Shown in pieces: positions 7,733-16,771 of a stretch of DNA of 64,000 nucleotides. Source of the stretch: Brevundimonas poindexterae (GTDB lineage: Bacteria > Pseudomonadota > Alphaproteobacteria > Caulobacterales > Caulobacteraceae); contig NZ_JAIVLL010000001.1 in assembly GCF_020524625.1 (NCBI RefSeq), forward strand, positions 992,001 to 1,056,000, read 5' to 3'. The notes beneath the pieces are model-generated. The model did no database searches. It was not told the DNA's origin and saw only the letters and a list, made by a program, of their open reading frames with translations. Positions within the stretch are counted from its first letter, which is position 1, and each line of letters begins with the position of its first letter. The translations under genes and the position numbers were made by a program.

Positions 7733-9184
7733 ATGCGTCTTTCCAAGATTCTGCTCGCCAGCGCGACTGCCCTGGCCCTGGCCTCGTGCGGTTCGGCCGA
7801 AGTGGCCTCGCCCGGCGAAGGTGACTTCGGCGGTGGCACCGGTGGCGGCACCGGCGGTGGCGGCACCGGCGGTGGTACCGGCGGCGCGGCTGCGGACTGC
7901 CCGACCGGCTTCGCCAATGTCGGCACCATCACGACCGGGGCGGGCGCGACCCTGCGCAACTGCCAGCTGCCGGCCCTGATCGTCGGCAATCTGGTCGTCG
8001 CCCAGCGCGCGGGTACCATCTATTCGGTCTCGGGCCGCACCGACGTCGGTCAGGACCGCGGCGCCGATCCGGCTGCTCCGATCGCCGGCGCCCAGCAGGG
8101 CATCCTGACCGTCGAGCCGGGCGTGACCATCTTCGGTTCGGGCGGCCTGGACTACATCGTCGTCAACCGCGGCTCGCAGATCTTCGCCGAAGGCACCTCG
8201 ACCAGCCCGGTCGTCTTCACCAGCCGTCAGTCGGTTGAAGGCACCACCGGTGTCGACTCGATCGGCCAATGGGGTGGCCTGGTCATTCTCGGCCGCGCCC
8301 CGACCGCCGTCTGCCCGGCCGGCGTGACCCCGCCGAACGTGGGCTGCGTCGCCCAGGTCGAGGGCACCAACGCCTTCTACGGCGGCAACACCGGCGCCGA
8401 TAACTCGGGCCGCCTGCGTTACTTCCGCCTGATGCACTCGGGCTTCCAGATCCTGCCCGGCAACGAGCTGAACGGCATCACCCTGGCCGGCGTCGGCTCG
8501 GGCACCACCCTGGAGTACATCCAGGTGCACAACAGCTCGGACGACGGCATCGAGCTGTTCGGCGGCACGGCCAATCTGAAATACGTCGTGCTGACCGGTA
8601 ACGACGACGACTCGCTGGACACCGACACCGGCTGGCGCGGCGCCGTGCAGTTCGCCATCGTCCGTCAGGCTCCGACCCGTGGCGACCGCGGCTTCGAGTT
8701 CAGCTCGGCCGGTAACCAGGCCCTGTTCACCCGTCCGGTCATCTCGAACGCCACCATCATCGGCCGCACCGACGGCGCCGGCGGCGACGGCATCGTCCTG
8801 AACACCGGCCACGCCCTGCAGCTGTACAACTCGGTCGTGTCCAAGCCCTCGGGCACCTGCTTCGACCTGGACGACGCGGCCACCGTGACCAACGGGCCGA
8901 CCTTCAACTCGGTCTATCTGTCGTGCGGCACCACCTTCCGCGCCGACGGCAACCAGGACGCGGCGACGTCGGGCATCTTCGGCACCGGCTCGAACAACAG
9001 CGCCGGCGGCACCACGCTGAACGGTGTGGTCAACGGCGCCAACGAGACCGCCGTCACCCCGACGCCGGTCAACGGCGTGAACGGCTTCCTGTCGAACACG
9101 ACCTACATCGGCGCCGTCCGTGACTCGAGCGACACCTGGTACGCCGGCTGGACCTGCGGCATCGCCGCCGGCTCGACCTGCTGA
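7733..9184 (+). CDS. Surface lipoprotein with predicted beta-helix, partner of the following TonB-dependent receptor
   Basis: 483 residues. The lipobox LASC puts the lipidated cysteine at residue 19. A Gly/Thr-rich linker (residues 33-51, encoded by tandem GGC-rich repeats near 7830-7884) follows. The remaining 430 residues are rich in Gly, Asn, Thr and Asp, with repeated strand-turn units such as LTVEPGVTIFG, GITLAGVGSGTTLEYIQV and DDGIELFGGTANLKYVVLTGNDDD, as expected for a right-handed parallel beta-helix. A few paired cysteines occur. Start ATG at 7733 (MRLSKILL) follows an AGGGG ribosome site. Not recognised as a named family. Its place just before a large receptor gene suggests the two work together at the outer membrane, with GspC upstream hinting at type II export. 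Function is unknown. Confidence 0.8.
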   Translation: MRLSKILLASATALALASCGSAEVASPGEGDFGGGTGGGTGGGGTGGGTGGAAADCPTGFANVGTITTGAGATLRNCQLPALIVGNLVVAQRAGTIYSVSGRTDVGQDRGADPAAPIAGAQQGILTVEPGVTIFGSGGLDYIVVNRGSQIFAEGTSTSPVVFTSRQSVEGTTGVDSIGQWGGLVILGRAPTAVCPAGVTPPNVGCVAQVEGTNAFYGGNTGADNSGRLRYFRLMHSGFQILPGNELNGITLAGVGSGTTLEYIQVHNSSDDGIELFGGTANLKYVVLTGNDDDSLDTDTGWRGAVQFAIVRQAPTRGDRGFEFSSAGNQALFTRPVISNATIIGRTDGAGGDGIVLNTGHALQLYNSVVSKPSGTCFDLDDAATVTNGPTFNSVYLSCGTTFRADGNQDAATSGIFGTGSNNSAGGTTLNGVVNGANETAVTPTPVNGVNGFLSNTTYIGAVRDSSDTWYAGWTCGIAAGSTC

Positions 9185-9196
9185 GACCTGCGCCTG

Positions 9197-9228
9197 TCGG
9201 GGCGGCGGTTCTGACGCCGCCGCCCCGA
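9197..9228 (+). terminator. Strong GC hairpin between lipoprotein and receptor genes
   Basis: A perfect 12-bp stem (TCGGGGCGGCGG at 9197-9208 with its complement at 9217-9228) closes an 8-base loop. Only a weak T-containing tail (TTCGTCGTTT) follows. It lies 13 bases after the lipoprotein stop and 39 before the receptor start, so it may end part of the transcripts or shield the lipoprotein mRNA, giving unequal expression of the two genes. Confidence 0.6.
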
Positions 9229-9267
9229 TTCGTCGTTTCCCGATATTTCCCATTCGAGGCGCTGATC

Positions 9268-11919
9268 ATGAAGACGCTTTCCCTGACACTGAGCGGCCTG
9301 CTGCTCGCCAGCACGGCGCTGATCGCGCCCGGCGTGGCCCTGGCCCAGCAGCAGGACCCGGTTCCGGCCCAGTCCGACGCCCAGGACCCGCAATCCGAGG
9401 CCCAGGTCGACGAGATCGTCGTCCTCGGCCGCTATATCCCCGAGCCCCTGCGCGAGACCTCGGAGGTCGCCTCCTTCGTCACGCGCGAGGACCTGCAGCG
9501 TACCGGCGATGACGATGCCGCCGCAGCCCTGACCCGCGTCACCGGCCTGTCGGTCGTCGAAGGCCGCTTCGTCTATGTGCGCGGTCTGGGCGAGCGCTAT
9601 TCCTCGGCCCTGCTGAACGGCTCGCCCCTGCCCAGTCCCGAGCCCCTGCAACGCGTGGTGCCGCTGGACCTGTTCCCCTCGTCCGTGCTGGACGGGGTGA
9701 CGGTCCAGAAGACCTATTCGGCCAACTATCCGGGCGAGTTCGGTGGCGGCGTCATCGACCTGCAGACCATCACCGCCCCGCGCGAGCCCTTCCTGACCAT
9801 CTCGGCCAGCATCGGCGGCAATCTGGAGACCACGGGCCGCGAGGGCTATATCTACTACGGCTCGCGCACCGACTTCACCGGCTTTGACGACGGCACGCGC
9901 GATGTGCCCGGGCTGCTGCGGGACGCGATCGCGACCGGCAACCGGGTCGCCACCGGCGCCAACTTCACCTCGGCCGAGATCCAGGCCATCGGGCGCGACT
10001 TCGTCAACGCCCCGCTGAACCTGCTTCAGACCCAGGACTACATCCAGCCGAACTTCGGCCTCGACATCGCGGGCGGTCGCTCGTGGGACGTGGGCGCGGG
10101 GCTGGAGCTGGGTCTGGTGTTTGTGGCCGGCTATGACAACAACTGGCGCACCCGGACCGGCATCCAGCAGGAAGGCCGCCTGGACGTCGATCAGCTGGTC
10201 GTCCAGACCAACTATGACTACGTCTCGACCGAGAACGACATCGGTCTGAACTTCCTCGGCGGTCTGAGCCTCGGCAACGAGAACAACCAGCTGAAGTGGA
10301 CCAATCTGTACGTTCGCAATGTCACCAAGGAAGCCCGCACTCGCGAGGGCGTGGACTTTGCGGCGCCGGGCACCGGTGAGGTGCGCGACGACTATACCGA
10401 ATGGTTCGAGCGCAGCCTGTTCACCAGCCAGCTGGCCGGCACGCATTGGCTGATGAATGGCGATCTGGAGCTGAGCTGGCGCGGGGCCTATGCCCGCACC
10501 GACCGCGACGCCCCGTATGAGAAGGTGATCCGCTATCGCCTGGACCCGGACGGCGTCTATCGCCACGACACCGAGGCCCAGCGCAACTCGACCAGCTTCT
10601 CGGAGCTCGAGGACGAGATCGTCAGCGGCGGTGCCGACTTCGCCTGGACCACAGCCCTGTCGTCGGTCCGCGACATGACCGTGCGTGGCGGCGTGGCCTA
10701 CACCGACAACACCCGCAACGCCGAGCGTCGCGACTTCCGCTTCTATGCGCCCAACGGCCTGCCGCTGGACGTTCAGGACAGCCGCGTCGACTATCTGTTC
10801 TCGGACTTCAACCTCGGCCCGGCCCTGCTCGAGCTGCAGGAAATCACGCCCTCGGGCGGCGCGGCCGCCTATGAGGCCGGTCTGGAGACCCAGGCCGCCT
10901 ATCTGCAGGTCGAGGCCGAGATCGTGCCGCTGGTCAGCGTTTCGGCCGGCGTCCGCTATGAGGACGCGACCCAGTTCGTGACCCCGATCGACCTGTTCGG
11001 TGGCGCCCTGGTGTTCCAGCCGACCGAACTGCAGAACAGCTACTGGCTGCCGTCGGCGACCCTGACCTGGAACTTCGCCGAGGACATGCAGCTGCGTCTG
11101 GGCGCGTCGAAGACCATCGGCCGTCCCCAGTTCCGCGAGCTGGCCCCGCAGCAGTATCTGGATCCCGACAACGACCGCCTGTTCTTCGGTAACCCCTATC
11201 TGGTGGATACCGAGCTGGTGAACCTGGACGCCCGCGTCGAGTGGTATTTCGCCCGCGGCCAGTATGTGACCGGCGGTGTCTTCTACAAGGACATCGAGAA
11301 CCCGATCGAATCGACGATCAACGACATCGGCAGCGTCATCCAGCAGACCTATCTGAATGCGCCGAACGCCACGCTGATGGGCTTCGAGGTCGATGCCAAG
11401 AAGTACTGGGAGATGCCGGACTACAGCTGGTCCTTCATCGCCAACAAGCGCTGGCTGGTGCAGGCCAACTACACCTTCACCGACTCCGAGGTGAATGTAG
11501 ACGCGGGCGACACCGTGCGCGTGCTGTCGGCCGGCGGGGCCGAGCGTCCGGCGTCGGACTACATCATCGACGGCAGCCGCATGCAGGGTCAGTCGGAACA
11601 CCTGGCCAACCTGCAACTGGGCTGGGAAGACGACATGGCCCGCTCGCAGGCGACCATTCTGGTGACCTGGGTGTCCGAGCGCAGCTCGGCCCGCGGCCGC
11701 CCGGGCGAGCCCGACCTGATCCAGGAGCCGGGCGTGATGCTCGACTTCGTCTATCGCAAGGACTTCGAATGGGGCGGCCGCGACATGGGCCTCGCCATCG
11801 AGCTGCGGAACCTGCTGGACGAGGAATATCTGGAGTACCAGGAGCTGGGCAACCGCATCACCGCCAATGGCTATGACCTGGGCCAGAGCGGCTCGATCAG
11901 CCTGACGACCCGCTTCTGA
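9268..11919 (+). CDS. TonB-dependent outer-membrane receptor
   Basis: 883 residues. A signal peptide (about 1-28, ending ALA) is followed by a likely TonB box DEIVVLG near residue 48 and a plug domain (ETSEVASFVTREDLQRTG; VYVRGLGERYSSALLNGSPL; GGGVIDLQT). The rest is a 22-strand-type barrel with many aromatic-bordered strands and a terminal ITANGYDLGQSGSISLTTRF ending in Phe. Such receptors import large or scarce ligands (siderophores, B12, sugars, peptides) using TonB energy. The ligand is not predictable. The upstream beta-helix lipoprotein would be a natural extracellular ligand-binding partner, analogous in role, not in sequence, to SusD. Transcription ends at a clear terminator downstream. 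Confidence 0.92.
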   Translation: MKTLSLTLSGLLLASTALIAPGVALAQQQDPVPAQSDAQDPQSEAQVDEIVVLGRYIPEPLRETSEVASFVTREDLQRTGDDDAAAALTRVTGLSVVEGRFVYVRGLGERYSSALLNGSPLPSPEPLQRVVPLDLFPSSVLDGVTVQKTYSANYPGEFGGGVIDLQTITAPREPFLTISASIGGNLETTGREGYIYYGSRTDFTGFDDGTRDVPGLLRDAIATGNRVATGANFTSAEIQAIGRDFVNAPLNLLQTQDYIQPNFGLDIAGGRSWDVGAGLELGLVFVAGYDNNWRTRTGIQQEGRLDVDQLVVQTNYDYVSTENDIGLNFLGGLSLGNENNQLKWTNLYVRNVTKEARTREGVDFAAPGTGEVRDDYTEWFERSLFTSQLAGTHWLMNGDLELSWRGAYARTDRDAPYEKVIRYRLDPDGVYRHDTEAQRNSTSFSELEDEIVSGGADFAWTTALSSVRDMTVRGGVAYTDNTRNAERRDFRFYAPNGLPLDVQDSRVDYLFSDFNLGPALLELQEITPSGGAAAYEAGLETQAAYLQVEAEIVPLVSVSAGVRYEDATQFVTPIDLFGGALVFQPTELQNSYWLPSATLTWNFAEDMQLRLGASKTIGRPQFRELAPQQYLDPDNDRLFFGNPYLVDTELVNLDARVEWYFARGQYVTGGVFYKDIENPIESTINDIGSVIQQTYLNAPNATLMGFEVDAKKYWEMPDYSWSFIANKRWLVQANYTFTDSEVNVDAGDTVRVLSAGGAERPASDYIIDGSRMQGQSEHLANLQLGWEDDMARSQATILVTWVSERSSARGRPGEPDLIQEPGVMLDFVYRKDFEWGGRDMGLAIELRNLLDEEYLEYQELGNRITANGYDLGQSGSISLTTRF

Positions 11920-11949
11920 TCCTTCAGAAGTCTTCCTCCCCACGACTGC

Positions 11950-11980
11950 AAGGGCCGGCTCGCAAGCGCCGGCCCTTTTT
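11950..11980 (+). terminator. Rho-independent terminator after the TonB receptor
   Basis: A 10-bp perfect stem (AAGGGCCGGC at 11950-11959 with its complement at 11968-11977) with an 8-base loop is followed by a T-run (11976-11980). It lies 30 bases after the receptor stop codon. Confidence 0.88.
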
Positions 11981-12134
11981 CTTTGGGCGCTCCGACGGAC
12001 GAGCTACGCATGCCCGGCTTGTGAAAGGCGCCGCACCCCAAGGGGTTACCGACGCCCGGCGATGACCTGCGCGCCCTGATCCAGAGACGCACCAAGATGT
12101 GCAGCCCTTTCAGCCACCGGAGGAAGCGAACCCT

Positions 12135-12257
12135 TTTCAGACCATTCAGACGGTTCAGACGGTCTTTTTCAGACGGCGGGCGGGTCTGAACATCGGCCTC
12201 ACAAGCCAGACGAGGCCCCGGTTTCAGAAGATTCAGACCCTTCAGACGGTCTTTCTC
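12135..12257. repeat. Imperfect 36-bp direct repeat built from TTCAGAC units
   Basis: The gap 11981-12358 holds no convincing gene. Within it, 12135-12170 and 12222-12257 match at 31 of 36 positions. Each copy is itself made of three TTCAGAC-type units spaced 9-10 bases apart and ends in GACGGTCTTT. Further TTCAGACGG and TCTGAA fragments lie between. It resembles a short minisatellite; nothing shows what it does. The rest of the gap has only the two terminators listed. Confidence 0.6.
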
Positions 12258-12304
12258 AAGGCCGCGTGCGCACACCCTCGCGCCTGCCCTGCGCACAAGA
12301 GAAA

Positions 12305-12329
12305 GGGCGGCGCCCGATGGACGCCGCCC
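12305..12329 (-). terminator. Terminator for the minus-strand M16 gene
   Basis: Read on the minus strand, GGGCGGCG and CGCCGCCC form an 8-bp stem with a 9-base loop, followed by a T-rich tail (CTTTCTCTT). It lies about 30 bases after the M16 stop codon. Confidence 0.75.
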
Positions 12330-12358
12330 CCTGTCAGTCGTGTCGTGTGGGGTGAGCC

Positions 12359-15196
12359 CTACTCGACGGGATCGCCGTTGATGTCGACCACGCGGACCTC
12401 GCCCAGACCCAGCTCGCGGATCTTGGGTTCGATCGCCTCGCGGTCACCGACGACCACCCAGACGGTCGGACCGTCGCCCAGCACGTCCCGGGCCGCGGCC
12501 GAGACCGAGACGGGGGTGGTGGCGGCCAATCCGGCGGCGCTGCGGTCGTAGTAGTCATCCGGCAGGCCATAGACGACCATCTGCACCAGATCACCGGCCA
12601 CCGAGCCATTGGTTTCCCAATCGCCGGCCATGCCCTGGATCAGGTTGGCCTTATGCGCCGCCAGTTCCTGTTCGGCGACCGGACGACCGTCGACGATGTC
12701 GGTCAGCTCGCGGTCGATCTCGACCAGGCTGTCGGCCGTGCGGTCGGCCTGCACACCCGTCGAGACGAGGAACAGACGCTCACCCGGCGTGCGGCGGATG
12801 CCCGAACCGGCGCCGTAGGACCAACCCTTGTCCTCGCGCAGGTTCATGTTGATCCGGCTGGTGAAGGCCCCGCCCAGCGCCGTGTTCATGGCGGTGATCG
12901 CGGGTTCGGTCTCGGGGTTCAGCGGATCGATCAGGCGACCGGCCATGATGATCGACTGGGGACCGGGCCGGTTGACGATCAGCACCTGCGGCTGGCTGTA
13001 GCTGGGCGGCGTGCCGACGCCCGCACGTTCGGGCAGCGGCGTCGAGGGCGCATCCCAGTCCGCGAAGGCGCGCTCCAGCTCGGGCACCAGTTCCGCCATG
13101 GTCGTGTCGCCGACGACCACCAGGGTGGCGTTGTCGGGACGGAACCAGGTGTCGTGGAAGGCCCGGGCGTCCGCCGGGGTCAGCGACTGGACCGTCGCCT
13201 CGGTGCCCGAGGTTGCGCGGCCATAGGGGCTGTTGTCGCCATAGAGGGCGTCGGCCAGAACCCGGTTGGCGATGGCACCCGGATTACGGTTCGACTGCTG
13301 GATGCCCGAGATCTGCTGGGTCCGGGCCCGCTGGAAGTCTTCCTCACGGAAAGCGGGGTTCATGACCACATCGGCGAACAGGGCCAGCGACGGCCGCAGG
13401 CGCGACTCGATGGCGGTCATGCTGACCACCGTATAGTCGACGGCCGAGTTGGCCCCGAGGGTGGCGCCCAGCAGCTGCTGGCGGTCGCTGATCTCGAGGG
13501 CATCGAGGGTCTCGGTGCCGTTGGTCATGACCGCAGGCGTCAGGACGGCCAGGCCGTTCTTGTCCGCCGTTTCGGCGGCAGCACCGGCGTTGACGATGAG
13601 GTTCATGCTGACGGTCGGCACGCCCGAACGGGGGGCCAGAACGACCTGCAGACCGTTGGACAGCGTCGCCCGCTCGAAGTCGGGGAAGCTGGCCATCGGC
13701 ATTTCGCCAGCCTGCGGCATCTGCGAGCGATCAGCCCCCGTGGCCGCAGCCTGATAGTCCGGGAACGGCAGGACCTCGAGGCTGTAGGACCCGTCCGACA
13801 GCCATTCACGACCCGCAGCGACCAGATCGGCCGGACGGGCATCGAGGATGCGCTGGTAGCTGACGCGCCAGGCGGCGGGGTTGTCGTGGAAGACCTCGCC
13901 TTCGGCCAGCAGGTCGGACTTGCCGCCGAAGCCGCCGATCCGCTCCAGACCGCGCACATAGGCCGAACCGGTCGAGGTCCGGGCGCGCTCCAGCTCGATC
14001 GGGGTCGGGCCGTCCGCCAGCAGGCGGGCGAGTTCCTCGTCGATGATGGCCTCGATCTCGGCCAGGTCCTGGCCCGGCTTGGCCGTCGCGATGATCATGA
14101 ACTGGCTGCCGATCTCGCCGTCCGAGACAAAGGCGCCGACATTGGTGGCGATCTGGTCATCGAACACCAGACGCTTGTACAGGCGAGAATTGCGGCCCGA
14201 GGTGAGCACCTGGGCCAGCAGGCCGAGGTGGTCGGTGTCGGCCTCGCCGGCCGGCGGCACGTTCCAGACCTTGTACAGGCGCGGCTCGCCCACGCGGTCA
14301 TACATGACCTCGCGCTGCTCGCCTTCCATGCGCGAGATCATGCGAGCGGGCTGGGTGACCGGCGGTCCGGGCGGGATGTCGCCGAAGTAGTGCTGGACCT
14401 TGGCCAGCGCCTCTTCCGGCGTGATGTCGCCGGCCAGCACGATCACGGCATTGGCCGGGCCATAGTAGCTGCGGAACCAGTCCTGAACGTCGCTCAGTTC
14501 GGCGGCGTCGAGGTCGGCCATCTCGCCGATGACGGTGTGGCCGTAAGGGTGGTCGTCCGGATAGGTGGCGAAGGTGATGGCGTTCCAGGCGCGGCCATAG
14601 GGCTGGTTCTCGCCCTGGCGCTTCTCGTTCTGGACGACGCCGCGCTGCTCATCGAGGCGGGCCTGGTCGACCGCGCCCAGCAGGTGGCCCATGCGGTCGC
14701 TTTCCAGCCACAGCATGGCGTCGAGGCCGCTGGTCGGGACGTTCTGGAAGTAGTTGGTGCGGTCGTTGTTGGTCGTGCCGTTCTGGTCAGTGGCGCCCAG
14801 CAGTTCGGTCGCCTTGAAGAAGTCCGAGTTGAAGTTCTCCGACCCGTTGAACATCAGGTGCTCGAACAGGTGGGCGAAGCCCGAACGGCCTTCCGGCTCG
14901 TTCTTGGAGCCAACATGGTACCAGATGTTGACCGCGACGATCGGGGCCTTGTGGTCCTCGTGCACGATCAGGGTCAGGCCGTTGTCCAGCACATAGCGGG
15001 TGAAGGGGATGTCCACGTCGGGAAGCGGCGGCAGGGCCGAGTCCTGGATCAGGGCATCGGCATCCGACGCCGTGGCCGGCACCGCGGCCAGCGGATCGGG
15101 ACGGAGATCGGTCGACTGGGCCTGGGCGGCAGTCGCCAGGATGGCGGGCAGGCAGGCGCCCGCAATCAGATAGCTGCGAAGCGTGGACGGTCTCAT
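12359..15196 (-). CDS. Periplasmic two-domain M16 (pitrilysin family) zinc metallopeptidase
   Basis: 945 residues. A signal peptide (1-26, ending AQA) exports the protein to the periplasm. The N-terminal M16 half carries the inverted zinc motif HLFEH (His109, Glu112, His113) in GFAHLFEHLMFNGS. The C-terminal half (from about 510, ATLSNGLQVVLAPRSGVPTV) repeats the fold without the motif, which is normal: in this family the second half closes the chamber and binds peptide. The enzyme likely degrades oligopeptides. The ATG at 15196 gives the signal peptide directly. It is transcribed alone, with its own terminator, and faces the amt gene across a 317-bp divergent region. Confidence 0.92.
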   Translation of the reverse strand: MRPSTLRSYLIAGACLPAILATAAQAQSTDLRPDPLAAVPATASDADALIQDSALPPLPDVDIPFTRYVLDNGLTLIVHEDHKAPIVAVNIWYHVGSKNEPEGRSGFAHLFEHLMFNGSENFNSDFFKATELLGATDQNGTTNNDRTNYFQNVPTSGLDAMLWLESDRMGHLLGAVDQARLDEQRGVVQNEKRQGENQPYGRAWNAITFATYPDDHPYGHTVIGEMADLDAAELSDVQDWFRSYYGPANAVIVLAGDITPEEALAKVQHYFGDIPPGPPVTQPARMISRMEGEQREVMYDRVGEPRLYKVWNVPPAGEADTDHLGLLAQVLTSGRNSRLYKRLVFDDQIATNVGAFVSDGEIGSQFMIIATAKPGQDLAEIEAIIDEELARLLADGPTPIELERARTSTGSAYVRGLERIGGFGGKSDLLAEGEVFHDNPAAWRVSYQRILDARPADLVAAGREWLSDGSYSLEVLPFPDYQAAATGADRSQMPQAGEMPMASFPDFERATLSNGLQVVLAPRSGVPTVSMNLIVNAGAAAETADKNGLAVLTPAVMTNGTETLDALEISDRQQLLGATLGANSAVDYTVVSMTAIESRLRPSLALFADVVMNPAFREEDFQRARTQQISGIQQSNRNPGAIANRVLADALYGDNSPYGRATSGTEATVQSLTPADARAFHDTWFRPDNATLVVVGDTTMAELVPELERAFADWDAPSTPLPERAGVGTPPSYSQPQVLIVNRPGPQSIIMAGRLIDPLNPETEPAITAMNTALGGAFTSRINMNLREDKGWSYGAGSGIRRTPGERLFLVSTGVQADRTADSLVEIDRELTDIVDGRPVAEQELAAHKANLIQGMAGDWETNGSVAGDLVQMVVYGLPDDYYDRSAAGLAATTPVSVSAAARDVLGDGPTVWVVVGDREAIEPKIRELGLGEVRVVDINGDPVE

Positions 15197-15513
15197 GGAT
15201 ACACCCCTGTTTCCGGCTCCTCGACCGGAGCCTTCCCGAAAGTCCTAAACCGGGACCGACGCCGCGCAAAGGGCGCGAACATTGCGAATCCGTAAGGTTT
15301 GGAGAGGGGTTACGCAGCTGCGAAGCCAAAGGGCGGGAATGTGCGCGCAACCGGGACGCGCCCGTCACGCCCCGCACGATCCCGTCGATATTGCACCGCA
15401 CACGCAGGAATTGCCTATCGCAGCGCAATAGGTTCCTATGCGGTTCCGGGGGGTCGGGTTCAGCCGGAGTCGGCCTCGCCGCCTCCTCCCCTGAGCCGCC
15501 CCGGATCCCTGAC
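15197..15513. promoter_or_regulatory. Divergent intergenic region with operator-like repeat before amt
   Basis: No gene was found in these 317 bases between the M16 gene and the ammonium transporter. CCTATCGCAGCGCAATAGG (15414-15432) is an interrupted inverted repeat with CCTAT/ATAGG outer arms. TTGCACCGCACACGCAGG just upstream and a GGTTCC direct repeat just downstream (15432-15450 region) add to the pattern. A nitrogen-control site would be expected here, but no clear NtrC or sigma-54 consensus could be identified. Confidence 0.35.
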
Positions 15514-16761
15514 ATGCCCCCTTCCCCGCTTATGGCCCATCAGGCCGCCCTTGAGATCGATCCCGCCGCAACCGGCTGGATCCTGACGTCGACGGCCCTG
15601 GTGCTGCTGATGACCTTGCCGGGGCTGGCGCTGTTCTACGGCGGCATGGTGCGCCGCAAGAACCTGCTGGCGACCATCGCCCAGTCGACCGCCGCGCTGG
15701 CGATCGTGACCGTGCTGTGGTTCGTGGCCGGCTACAGCTTGTCCTTCGGCCAGGGCCCTGCCGCCGTGAACAGTCTGGTGGGCGGGCTGGATGCGGCTTT
15801 CCTGCGGGGGGTCGGCATCGACACCGCCCACAGCCTGTCACCGGGCCTGCCGGAGTTCCTCTGGATCGCCTATCAACTGACGTTTGCCATCATCACGCCG
15901 GCGCTGATCGCGGGAGCCTTTGCCGAGCGAATGAAGTTCTCGGCGTCGCTGCTGTTCTTCGGCCTCTGGCACCTGATTGTCTATGCGCCGATCTGCCATC
16001 AGGTCTGGGGCGGCGGCTATCTGGGCAGCATGGGCGTGCTGGACTTCGCTGGCGGTGCCGTGGTGCACGTCAACGCTGGCGTCGCGGGGCTGGTCTGCGC
16101 CCTGGTGCTGGGGCCGCGCCACGGCTTTGGCCGTGACAATATGGCGCCTCACAACCTGTCGCTCACGGCCATCGGCACGGGCCTGCTGTTCGTCGGCTGG
16201 CTGGGCTTCAATGCCGGTTCGGCCTGGGCTGCGGACGGCATTGCCGCCGTTGCGGCTCTCAACACCATTCTGGCGGCGGCGACGGCGGCGCTTGGGTGGA
16301 TGATCGTCGAGTGGATCGACCACAAGAAGCCAACCCTTCTGGGCCTGCTGTCCGGGATCGTCGGCGGTCTGGTGGGGGTGACGCCGGCCGCCGGTCTGGT
16401 CGATCCGATGGGCGCGTTCCTGATCGGCGCGATCTCGGGCCCGGCCTGCTACTTCGGCGCGGTCTGGCTGAAGCGCGCCCTGAAGTACGACGACAGCCTG
16501 GACGCCTTCGGCGTGCATGGCATGGGCGGCATCGTCGGGGCCCTGCTGACGGGGGTATTTGCCTCGGCGGCCATCAATCCGGCGGCGGACGGCGCCTCGA
16601 TCCTCAATCAGGCCCTGGGTCTGGTCGCGGTGATCGCCTGGAGCGCGGTCGGCACCTTTGCCGTGCTGATGATCTGCCGCTTCACGACCGGGCTGAAGGT
16701 CACCCGTGAACAGGAGATCGAGGGCCTCGACGTCACCCAGCACGGCGAGGGCCTGCACTGA
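15514..16761 (+). CDS. amtB: Ammonium transporter, Amt family
   Basis: 415 residues with about 11 membrane helices. Family landmarks are GLALFYGGMVRRKN in the first helix, LFFGLWHLIVYAPICHQVW with the first pore histidine, DFAGGAVVHVNAGVAGL, GWLGFNAGSAWAADG, and DAFGVHGMGGIVGALLTG with the second pore histidine. It conducts ammonia/ammonium across the inner membrane. The ATG at 15514 is used; an ATG 18 bases later is nearly as good, and neither has a strong ribosome site. Unlike the common glnK-amtB pair, no PII gene lies beside it. It is convergent with the inhibitor gene, 10 bp away. Confidence 0.93.
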   Translation: MPPSPLMAHQAALEIDPAATGWILTSTALVLLMTLPGLALFYGGMVRRKNLLATIAQSTAALAIVTVLWFVAGYSLSFGQGPAAVNSLVGGLDAAFLRGVGIDTAHSLSPGLPEFLWIAYQLTFAIITPALIAGAFAERMKFSASLLFFGLWHLIVYAPICHQVWGGGYLGSMGVLDFAGGAVVHVNAGVAGLVCALVLGPRHGFGRDNMAPHNLSLTAIGTGLLFVGWLGFNAGSAWAADGIAAVAALNTILAAATAALGWMIVEWIDHKKPTLLGLLSGIVGGLVGVTPAAGLVDPMGAFLIGAISGPACYFGAVWLKRALKYDDSLDAFGVHGMGGIVGALLTGVFASAAINPAADGASILNQALGLVAVIAWSAVGTFAVLMICRFTTGLKVTREQEIEGLDVTQHGEGLH

Positions 16762-16771
16762 TCGCCGAACA

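Noticed and set aside
9103-11943. Minus-strand open frame of 946 codons opposite the TonB receptor
   Set aside because: Antisense shadow; no start context, no motif, and the plus-strand product is unmistakable.
12134-12260. CRISPR array
   Set aside because: Only two imperfect repeat copies with an internal 9-10 base periodicity, no uniform spacers and no cas genes.
12359-15196. Second half of the M16 protein seen as a decayed domain because HxxEH is absent
   Set aside because: Loss of the motif in the second half is normal for two-domain M16 peptidases.
12653-15295. Plus-strand open frame of 880 codons opposite the M16 gene
   Set aside because: Arg/Gly/Val-rich shadow without domain features; the minus strand carries a complete peptidase with zinc motif.
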